Positions 16,430 through 24,191 of a DNA stretch of 47,080 nucleotides are shown piece after piece. This DNA comes from Victivallaceae bacterium (GTDB taxonomy: Bacteria > Verrucomicrobiota > Lentisphaeria > Victivallales > Victivallaceae): positions 1 to 47,080 of the forward strand of contig JAQUTL010000022.1 of NCBI GenBank assembly GCA_028709805.1. Direction: 5' to 3'. Position 1 is the first letter of the stretch, and each line of letters begins with the position of its first letter. A model generated the notes under the pieces. It had not been told where the DNA came from and searched no databases. It worked only from the letters and a program-made list of their open reading frames with translations. The translations under genes and the position numbers were made by a program.

Positions 16430-19400
16430 ATGGCTGAACGCATTGAGATCATTAATAACTCGGGGTATTTCTCAGGAGATGTTTTCTCAGGCATGTCTAT
16501 CGGCTCCGGAGTGCTTTACGGAAGCGGAAGCACTATCGGACTGGTCAACGTCACTTTCTGCGACAACACTGCAAGCGACGGCTCAATCGCGGCATTGAAG
16601 AACTGCGATACCACAATTTCCGGTGGAATCCTGCTGAACAACTCGTCGTTTGCCCGCGAGGCGGATGGCGGAGCGCTGAACGTGGAAGACGGGCGTCTTC
16701 AAATGTTCGGGACGGTCTTTTCCGGGAACAATCTGCTTGGTGGGCATAACGCAGCCGGTGGCGCTCTCTGCATTGCAAGAACCGACGGCGCTCAAGAACA
16801 GTTGGACGCCTCAAAAGTTGACGGATGTTCGTTTTTCGGAAACTGCGTCAGCGCCGACGAGATGTCATCCGGCGCCACCGTCCACACATATGGCGGCGCA
16901 ATCGTTATTTGTGGCGGCGGCGAAACCGCACACAACTCCGTTCGGATCACAAACACGGCATTTAACAGCAACTGCGTTTCCGCAAATGTTGTATATAACG
17001 GTCCGTCATGGTATACATCGCGGGAGTATTTTGGCGGTGGAGCCATTTACTGTTCAGGCGTCGACTATGCGGACGTTGTCTTTCTTGGCAACAGTTTCCT
17101 GAACAACCGGATCGTCTTTTCTCCCGGCGTCAGCACCTGTACTGTCAATAAAGTTACACAATGTGCGGGCGGAGCACTTGCCTTTCACCGCGCGAACAAC
17201 AGTTCAACGGCAAGACTTGAGAGCGGCGGTTTTTGGGACAATATCATCGAAGGTACGATAGACAAAGGCGGCGCGGTGTCATCCGCTTATAGCGCTGAAT
17301 ATAATTTTGAGGGCGGCGCGGTTTACTGTCCGTCCGCAGTCTCCGGTGTTGACTTCGAGCGAAACCGGATCCGGCTGAATGTCGGTTGTGCTACGGCTGG
17401 AAGATCCATCCGGGCATGCGGCGGAGCCGTATTTTTCTATCCGAACGCGCCGGATTTATATGCACAGATATCAGCATCGATTTTTACCGGAAACGCCATT
17501 GAAATAAGCGCATTCAAGGCTGACGCGCAGAGTTCTGGTTCCAATGGCACCGTGATCGCTTACGGCGGTGCGGTGTTCAAGCCCCAAACCATATCCGAAA
17601 CCGTGTTTACCGGAAACAATTTGACATTTGCGGCGGATTATGACAGTTATATCGTAACTGTATGCGGCGGCGCGGTCTACGGCGACGGTATGAATCTGAC
17701 CGCGGTTGACTTCAACGGCAATTATATCAGCGTCAAACAACCGTCTGTTGCCGGCGGACTCATTGCCGGCGGAGCGGTTTTCAACAACGGCGGCAAGCTT
17801 TCCATAACGAACTGTAATTTTACCGGCAACTATATTTCAACCGGTGGCACTTCTTATGGCGGGGCGATCTACATATCCAGAGCAGCCGATATTGCCGATA
17901 CATCTTTTTCTGGAAATTATATTGCGGCCACTGCTAACTCAACCGATAAATCATACGGCGGCGCGATATTTCTGGCTGCCGGCGCCACATGCAGATATAC
18001 GGTTTCTCCGGGGAAAACCATATCCAATGTCAATAACTATTCCGACAATGGGGGGTTCATGTATTTGAGCCAGGCCTCCGAAGCCGCTTTCGATATCGGC
18101 GCGGGCGGGGTGCTTGAAATTGGCGATATATGGCTGGTAGACGACACCCGGTCAGAAGAAGACACGATCGCCGGGGAAGGAACAATTGTCAAGACTGGTG
18201 ACGGGGTGATGCGCTACCGGTCAAGCCTGTCGGGGTTTACCGGAAAATGGCGGATCGACGCCGGCGAACTATGCGTCGGCTATGGCCTATACAACGGCTA
18301 TGGATTGACGATGAGCGATGTTACTGTCGGCGTTGCCAAGTTGACCGCCACCGATTACGCCAGCTTAAGCAACGTCAAGATTCTTTCCGGAGGATTGGCC
18401 GTGATCAACTCCAGCTGTACCGCCGGTAAAACCCAGGTTTTTTCCGGCGGCTTGCTCATGGTCGAAGGCGGCGGAAACATTTATAACACCGATATCCTGG
18501 CGGGGGCGGTGGTCATGCTGCATGGCAGGGGCGAGAGCTCGACGATCGTCAGCGGCGGGCTTCTGAACGTCATCGGCGCCAGCTCTACGGCCGACACGGT
18601 TTCCGACGGTGGTGTTGCCGCGACGCGCGAAGAAGGCACTTTATCTAATACACAGATAAAAGCCGGCGGAATCGCCATTGCGCAGAGCGGTGGCGAAGTG
18701 ATCGGCGCCTGGGCGAGCAGCGGCGCCATTATTCGGAGCGAAGATGGCGGATCTGTTGTGTATGCAAATCTGCGTTCCGGCAGTCTGTTGACTTTGGTCG
18801 GCGGCAAAGCACATGATAATCAGATTGCGAGCGGCGCCGAGCTGGTGGTTTCCAGTGGGCATGCGAGTTATAACCGTAATGCGGGTGTCATAAAAGTCCT
18901 TTCAGGAGGAACGGCGAACGGGAACGGTATTTGTTCCGGCGGAACGGAACACGTCTATTCCGGTGGGAGCGTTGAATTGGAAGTACTTGTCGGAAACGCA
19001 GTCCAGTATATCCACTCCGGCGGAGTGGCGTCACTCACGGATATAAACAGCGGTGGCAGTTCGGTCATATTTTCCGGCGGGCTGTCGTCATCGTCCGAAG
19101 TTTACGGCGGCGGAGTGCTGACGGTTTCCGCCGGAGGATATTCCACGAACGACAATATTTATGAAGACGGCCTGTTGCTGGCGGAATCGGGAGCGATGAT
19201 TGCCGACGTCCATGTAATGGCGGGAGGCGAGTTGCGGCTGTCCGATGGAGCGGTTCTTGATCAGATGTTATATTATGCACATGGCGGGAAGCTCACCGCC
19301 GACGGCAAGGTGGGCGGCAACGTGGAAATATCTTTCGACCTGCCGGAGCAATCCGCCGCACCGGTCTTTCCCGATCTGTCGTGGCTTGTCGGACAGGCGG

Positions 19401-20785
19401 TTCTGACGGCTAAAATGCATTCGGGTGACAGGCACTCCGGCATTTACACGTTGGCCGGCAATGCGCCTTCCGTGAAAATGATGGGCATCGGAATAATTAG
19501 CGAGTCGGGCTACAGCACATATTACATGTATCCTGATCGGCAGTGTATTGTTGGAGACGAAACGTATAGTTATGCTCTGGAGCGCGGCAACGTGGTTCTA
19601 TCGATTACCGGTAAATATACCGACGCTTTCGGTACGGTTGAAAACAACGATTCGGTTCTGCAGCTTTTCAACTGCCGGGTCAAAAGCATTATCGCGGGGG
19701 CGGCGGAAGACGTTGCGGGCAACGTAAAAGGAACCGTCAATCTGCTGGCGGCGGCTTCGCCGTGCAATGTTTACGGCGGCGGCAACAACGTCAATGTCGG
19801 CGGAAACATCGATCTGGCGTTGACCGGCGGCGGCTACTCCGGCGTGGTCTACGGCGGCTCGCGCGCTTACGCAAAAACCGTCGCGGTGCATGACATCGCA
19901 ATAAGCGTCGGCGCGATCGTCCATTCCGACAATCAGAAGCTCATCGCCGCCGGAAAAGGCAACTCCGCCTGGATCGTCGGCGGCGGCGTTGCCGACAACG
20001 CCCAGACGCTGACCGCCGGAGCCGTGAATATCACGATTGACGGCGCAAATGTTGTCCGGGTGGTCGGCGGCGCACAGGCGCAGAACGCCGGCTCAACGGC
20101 GACGGCGGCATCCGTCAATATCACAGTCCGCAACTCCACAGTGGCCGGCGACCTGTTCGGCGGCGGCTACGCCTACAACGGCGGAACTTCGGTCGTTTCC
20201 GGCACCACGGCCGTCACCATCGACACCACCGCCGCCAACGTCACGGTCATGGGCAACATCTACGGCGGCGGCGCGAATCCGTCCTATTATTCCAGGGGCG
20301 GCAGCACGCTGGTCAAGGGCGGTTCAACGGTCACCTTCACCGGTCTCGGTGAAAAACTGACCGTCGGCACGGTTTCCGGCGACGGCATGATCGCCGGCAC
20401 GGTCGCGGGGGCACGCACACTTGAATTCAAAGCTTTCTCCGGCGAATTTTCGGCCAATCTGAAAAATTTTGACGCCGTTGTGTTTTCCGGTTCAAGCGGT
20501 GTGGTCTATTCCGGAAACTACGAGTTCAACACCATGACGATTGAACACGGCTCGTTTGCCGACGGCTTCTCCTTCGCCGACGGCGACAGGCTGCTGAAGA
20601 TTGAAACCCGCGACAGCACCTCCGGATTCGACCTGATGACGGTGGACGACATCTCCACACTCGACGGTCTGAAAGTCGAACTGTTCAAGAATGACGCGTT
20701 GCTCTGTTCGTTCAATTACGGCGAAACCAAAGACGGCTATGCTCTGGAGTTTGCCAACGGCATGTTGTCTTTAACTCAAAAATAA
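16430..20785 (+). CDS. giant PMP/AIDA-repeat surface protein
   Basis: This protein has 1451 residues from the ATG preceded by GAGGTG. Residues about 1-545 carry at least a dozen GGA[ILV] motifs (GGALNV, GGAIYC, GGAVYC, GGAVFF) alternating with FxxN motifs (FSGN, FTGN, FNGN), the pattern of chlamydial polymorphic membrane proteins. Around 575-615 is a segment like the autotransporter-associated beta-strand repeat. Residues about 640-950 have AIDA-type repeats (SGGLLMVEGGG, GGTANGNGICSGG). The C-terminal part has VYGGGNN repeats and the module with KLIAAGKGNSAWIVGG (from residue 1170) shared with the second giant protein. No signal peptide or 12-strand barrel is visible. The gene starts 75 bases after an IS256 remnant, so its original 5' end could be lost. 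It is a likely substrate of the heptosyltransferase at 39418. Confidence 0.8.
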   Translation: MAERIEIINNSGYFSGDVFSGMSIGSGVLYGSGSTIGLVNVTFCDNTASDGSIAALKNCDTTISGGILLNNSSFAREADGGALNVEDGRLQMFGTVFSGNNLLGGHNAAGGALCIARTDGAQEQLDASKVDGCSFFGNCVSADEMSSGATVHTYGGAIVICGGGETAHNSVRITNTAFNSNCVSANVVYNGPSWYTSREYFGGGAIYCSGVDYADVVFLGNSFLNNRIVFSPGVSTCTVNKVTQCAGGALAFHRANNSSTARLESGGFWDNIIEGTIDKGGAVSSAYSAEYNFEGGAVYCPSAVSGVDFERNRIRLNVGCATAGRSIRACGGAVFFYPNAPDLYAQISASIFTGNAIEISAFKADAQSSGSNGTVIAYGGAVFKPQTISETVFTGNNLTFAADYDSYIVTVCGGAVYGDGMNLTAVDFNGNYISVKQPSVAGGLIAGGAVFNNGGKLSITNCNFTGNYISTGGTSYGGAIYISRAADIADTSFSGNYIAATANSTDKSYGGAIFLAAGATCRYTVSPGKTISNVNNYSDNGGFMYLSQASEAAFDIGAGGVLEIGDIWLVDDTRSEEDTIAGEGTIVKTGDGVMRYRSSLSGFTGKWRIDAGELCVGYGLYNGYGLTMSDVTVGVAKLTATDYASLSNVKILSGGLAVINSSCTAGKTQVFSGGLLMVEGGGNIYNTDILAGAVVMLHGRGESSTIVSGGLLNVIGASSTADTVSDGGVAATREEGTLSNTQIKAGGIAIAQSGGEVIGAWASSGAIIRSEDGGSVVYANLRSGSLLTLVGGKAHDNQIASGAELVVSSGHASYNRNAGVIKVLSGGTANGNGICSGGTEHVYSGGSVELEVLVGNAVQYIHSGGVASLTDINSGGSSVIFSGGLSSSSEVYGGGVLTVSAGGYSTNDNIYEDGLLLAESGAMIADVHVMAGGELRLSDGAVLDQMLYYAHGGKLTADGKVGGNVEISFDLPEQSAAPVFPDLSWLVGQAVLTAKMHSGDRHSGIYTLAGNAPSVKMMGIGIISESGYSTYYMYPDRQCIVGDETYSYALERGNVVLSITGKYTDAFGTVENNDSVLQLFNCRVKSIIAGAAEDVAGNVKGTVNLLAAASPCNVYGGGNNVNVGGNIDLALTGGGYSGVVYGGSRAYAKTVAVHDIAISVGAIVHSDNQKLIAAGKGNSAWIVGGGVADNAQTLTAGAVNITIDGANVVRVVGGAQAQNAGSTATAASVNITVRNSTVAGDLFGGGYAYNGGTSVVSGTTAVTIDTTAANVTVMGNIYGGGANPSYYSRGGSTLVKGGSTVTFTGLGEKLTVGTVSGDGMIAGTVAGARTLEFKAFSGEFSANLKNFDAVVFSGSSGVVYSGNYEFNTMTIEHGSFADGFSFADGDRLLKIETRDSTSGFDLMTVDDISTLDGLKVELFKNDALLCSFNYGETKDGYALEFANGMLSLTQK

Positions 20786-20807
20786 TCACCAATCCATTGC
20801 CTTTGCG

Positions 20808-20842
20808 AACCTCGCAGGAAGACCAGCCCCGCGAGGTTTTTT
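20808..20842 (+). terminator. intrinsic terminator after the giant protein gene
   Basis: AACCTCGC pairs with GCGAGGTT around a 15-base loop and is followed by a T-run, about 22 bases after the stop codon. Confidence 0.75.
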
Positions 20843-20969
20843 GCTTGTTTTTTCAACTTTTCTTAAAACCGGCTATTATGGATGCGTCAAAATCTTTGGT
20901 TGCGCATGGAACGCGGTCGTTCACGTGATGGGCCGATGCTTTTCTGTGGTGTAAATCTTTGCAGTTGAT

Positions 20970-20998
20970 TTGCCAAAGTGTGGAAAAAGGTGTATATT
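20970..20998 (+). promoter_or_regulatory. promoter of yajC-secDF
   Basis: TTGCCA and TATATT are separated by exactly 17 bases, about 55 bases before the yajC start. It is the only good promoter in the 210-base gap after the terminator. Confidence 0.65.
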
Positions 20999-21054
20999 GA
21001 GTAATTGACGTGATGTGATTCTGATATCAATATAAAATAAAAAGGACAAACGCT

Positions 21055-21477
21055 ATGAATTACGCTGTTTTCGCACAGGCCGCCGCCGCACCCGCAACCC
21101 AGAACACCCAGGCTGCCGCTCCTCAGGGGGATGGAGCCGCTCCGGCCGCCGGCGCATCAAGTTTATTCGGCGGGCCGATGATTCCGCTGCTGCTTATCTT
21201 TGTGGTCTTTATGCTGTTTATGAGCCGCTCCAACAAGAAGCAGGCCGCGCGCCGTCAGGAGGCGCTGAACAAGATCATGAAGGGGGACCGGGTGGTTACC
21301 AACGCCGGAATTTTCGGTGTGATTTCCGAGGTCAAGGCCGACACGTTCATGCTTGAGGTCGCCCCCAAGGTGGTGATCGAGATCAACAAGGCCGGAGTCT
21401 CCGCCGCGATCCCGCAGGACGATGCCGCGAAGACCGACAAGGCCGCCGACAACAAGGACGAAAAGAAAGACAAGTAA
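21055..21477 (+). CDS. yajC: preprotein translocase subunit YajC
   Basis: YajC is a small inner-membrane partner of SecDF and the SecYEG channel. This one has 140 residues. An Ala/Pro/Gln-rich N-terminal leader (residues 6-35) is longer than usual. A single membrane helix follows (PMIPLLLIFVVFMLFM, residues about 41-57), then the conserved cytoplasmic domain (SNKKQAARRQEALNKIMKGD, RVVTNAGIFGVI). The C-terminus is Lys/Asp-rich. AAGGA stands before the ATG. secDF starts 10 bases after the stop, the classical arrangement. Confidence 0.93.
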   Translation: MNYAVFAQAAAAPATQNTQAAAPQGDGAAPAAGASSLFGGPMIPLLLIFVVFMLFMSRSNKKQAARRQEALNKIMKGDRVVTNAGIFGVISEVKADTFMLEVAPKVVIEINKAGVSAAIPQDDAAKTDKAADNKDEKKDK

Positions 21478-21487
21478 TTTTTCCATC

Positions 21488-24103
21488 ATGAATAAAAAAC
21501 CGGTTATATTGCGGATAATTATTGCGCTGTTGATCGTCGGCGTTTTCGCCGCGTCCATGTATCCGCTGGGCGAGCGCGACTTTTTTTCAACTTTTTTGAA
21601 GATGGTCAAAGACCCTGGTTCACCGGATGTGGTCCGGGTGATGGACAAGGCAAAACAGCTCAAGGCCGAGGGCAAGGAGGAGTTTGACGCCTCCGCGCTG
21701 CTTCAGGCCGCCAACCAGGAGGGCATATATCTGCCCGACCTGATGAAGAAGGGCAAGCTGGAAAACAACGGCGATGCAATCGGTGCGGTCCGCAAGGAAG
21801 CCGGAAGCTCGATCCGTCTGGGGCTTGATCTGGCCGGCGGCGTTGAATTCATGCTCAAGCTGGTGTCTCCGGACGCTACGCCGGCGGTCGGAGAGACGCC
21901 GGAGGAGGCGGCGGCGCGGGAGGCGCGTTACGCCGATCAGATGAACAACTTCGACCAGTCGCGCGATCTTATCATCGATATTCTCGGCAAGCGGCTGATT
22001 GAGCAGGGCATCAACGAGTGCGAAATTACGCCGAACGGCGCGGAATTTATTGCGCTGCGTGCTCCGGTGGTGTCGAAGGAGGAAAAACTCAAGTTGGCCG
22101 CGCTGGTCGGCATGAGCGCAAAACTGCGTTTTCATCTGGTTCACGCCGACAACGCTAAACTGGTCGATCAATATCTGGCGCTGACGCCGGAAGATCGGGC
22201 GAAATTCGTGCCGCCGGCGGGATATGAGCTGAAGGAGTCGGTCGAGTTTTCCGGCCGCGACCAGGCCAGCCGGCAGGCGATTCGCAACTATGTGTTTATT
22301 CAGAAACGCTGGGAGATGGACGGACAGGGAATTACCGGCGCCCGCGTCCAGCAGAATCCGCAGACCCACAAGCGGACCATCGGACTTTCATTTGACGCCA
22401 ACGGCACCCGGCGTTTTGCCGAAGTCACCCGGAACAACATCAGACGCCGGCTGGCGATCGTGCTTGACGACAAACTTTATTGCGCTCCGACCATAAACGA
22501 CGCGATCGAAAACGGCAACGCCGAGATCAGCGGCGAGTTTTCTCAGGAAGAGGCCAAACAGATCGCCGACGCACTGTCTTCCGGCAGCATCCCGTTTGTG
22601 ATCGAACACGAGGCGATGTTCGATATGGACCCGACGCTTGGCCGCGAAAACGTCCGCAACGGCATCATTGCCGGCGGCATCGCGCTGCTGCTGGTGGCGC
22701 TGTTTATCGGCTGGTATTATCTGCGGGCCGGGCTGGTGGCGGTGTTTGCTCTGTCGGTCAACGTGGTGCTGATTCTCGGAGCGCTGGCGGCGTTCAACGC
22801 CACGCTGACGCTGCCGGGCATCGCCGGCATCATATTGACCATCGGCATGGCGGTGGACGCCAATGTGCTGATTTTTGAACGCATACGGGAGGAGCTGTCG
22901 CTGGGCAAGGAGTTGAGCGAGGCGATCCGGATCGGTTACGCCAAGGCGTCCAGCGCGGTGCTGGACTCAAACATCACCACGCTGTTCACCGGCATCATCC
23001 TGTATTCGGTGGGGACGGGCGCGGTGAAGGGATTCGCCGTCACGCTGTGCATCGGTATCATCACCAGCGTGTTCTGCGCGCTGTTCCTGACCCGGCTGGT
23101 ATTTGACGTTATTTCCAGAGTGTTCAATGTGAAACAGATGAAGATGCATGCGTTTCTCTCGAAGCCGCATCTTCGCTTTATGGCGCACCGCAGGGTGTTC
23201 TATGCGGTCAGTATTGTGCTGATAATCGGGTCGATCATCACCATGACGGTTCGTGGAAAAGAACTGCTGTCGATCGACTTCACCGGCGGCACGCAGATAG
23301 CGTTCGGTTATGCCGAGCGTATTGCGCCGGCGGCGCTGGAGAAGTCGCTCAAGACTATGGGGTATGACGGCGTCAAGGTGACCTATAAGAACAACCCGAT
23401 GGACGAAACCGAGCGTAAACTGGAAATTCTTATCCGCGACGACGTGAAAAGCGGCGCGGCCGACGGTGTGACCTCCGGCGAGATTATTCTTGCCCGGTTG
23501 AACGCTGAATATCCGGCGGCGAAACTTACCGGCGGCGATGAAAACGCGGTCGGCAGTCTGGTCGGCGCCACATTCAGCCGGTCGGCGATCTATGCCATAT
23601 TGCTGAGTTTTGTGGTGATGGTGCTCTACATCAGTTTCCGTTATGAATTCGGCTACGGCATGGCGGCGATCATGGCGCTGATTCATGACGTGATCATTTC
23701 GATGGGGGTGTTTGCACTCTGCTCGCGTGAAGTTTCGCTGCCGGTGGTGGCGGCGGTGCTGACCGTGATCGGGTACTCGCTGAACAACACGATCGTGGTG
23801 TTCGACCGTATCCGGGAAGTGCTGCAACTGGAGCCAAACCGCAGCTACTCCGAGGTTGTCGACCTCAGCATCAACCAGACGTTGAGCCGGACGGTGCTCA
23901 CCAGTGTCACCACGCTGATGGTGCTGGTGATACTGTTCTTCTTCGGCGGTATCAGCATCAATGATTTTGTGCTGGTCATGCTTACCGGCGTGATTGTCGG
24001 CACTTATTCGAGCATCTGTATTGCCAGTCCGATAGTGGCCAGCTGGCACAAGCGGATCGGCGACCAGCGGCGCAATGCCGCGGCGCTGAAGACCGCGAAC
24101 TGA
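21488..24103 (+). CDS. secDF: fused protein-export membrane protein SecD-SecF
   Basis: SecD and SecF, which use the proton gradient to pull proteins through SecYEG, are one polypeptide here (871 residues from the ATG at 21488; the in-frame extension upstream lies within yajC). The SecD half shows RLGLDLAGGVEFML near residue 110, the periplasmic P1 domain and TIGMAVDANVLIFERIREEL near 450. The SecF half begins near 590 with LLSIDFTGGTQIAFGY and contains TVIGYSLNNTIVVFDRIRE near 760. About twelve hydrophobic segments are expected. Fusion of the two is known in several phyla, Bacillus included. Fully intact. Confidence 0.95.
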   Translation: MNKKPVILRIIIALLIVGVFAASMYPLGERDFFSTFLKMVKDPGSPDVVRVMDKAKQLKAEGKEEFDASALLQAANQEGIYLPDLMKKGKLENNGDAIGAVRKEAGSSIRLGLDLAGGVEFMLKLVSPDATPAVGETPEEAAAREARYADQMNNFDQSRDLIIDILGKRLIEQGINECEITPNGAEFIALRAPVVSKEEKLKLAALVGMSAKLRFHLVHADNAKLVDQYLALTPEDRAKFVPPAGYELKESVEFSGRDQASRQAIRNYVFIQKRWEMDGQGITGARVQQNPQTHKRTIGLSFDANGTRRFAEVTRNNIRRRLAIVLDDKLYCAPTINDAIENGNAEISGEFSQEEAKQIADALSSGSIPFVIEHEAMFDMDPTLGRENVRNGIIAGGIALLLVALFIGWYYLRAGLVAVFALSVNVVLILGALAAFNATLTLPGIAGIILTIGMAVDANVLIFERIREELSLGKELSEAIRIGYAKASSAVLDSNITTLFTGIILYSVGTGAVKGFAVTLCIGIITSVFCALFLTRLVFDVISRVFNVKQMKMHAFLSKPHLRFMAHRRVFYAVSIVLIIGSIITMTVRGKELLSIDFTGGTQIAFGYAERIAPAALEKSLKTMGYDGVKVTYKNNPMDETERKLEILIRDDVKSGAADGVTSGEIILARLNAEYPAAKLTGGDENAVGSLVGATFSRSAIYAILLSFVVMVLYISFRYEFGYGMAAIMALIHDVIISMGVFALCSREVSLPVVAAVLTVIGYSLNNTIVVFDRIREVLQLEPNRSYSEVVDLSINQTLSRTVLTSVTTLMVLVILFFFGGISINDFVLVMLTGVIVGTYSSICIASPIVASWHKRIGDQRRNAAALKTAN

Positions 24104-24191
24104 CAGAAGGCGGATGGCGGACCGCCGTCGCATCGGGCGGCGGTCCGGACTGGGGGCCGAAGCGGAACTGCGTGAGGAGGAGCGCCGGAAA

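Noticed and set aside
16430..20785. DNA repeats of the giant gene as a CRISPR array or tandem satellite
   Set aside because: The periodicity is at the protein level with varying codons and the frame stays open throughout; no constant repeat with unique spacers.
16430..20785. Classical type V autotransporter
   Set aside because: No C-terminal barrel-like alternation ending in an aromatic residue; the chain ends SLTQK.
22967..24133. 388-codon open frame opposite secDF
   Set aside because: His/Arg-rich shadow of the high-GC SecDF gene; no family features.
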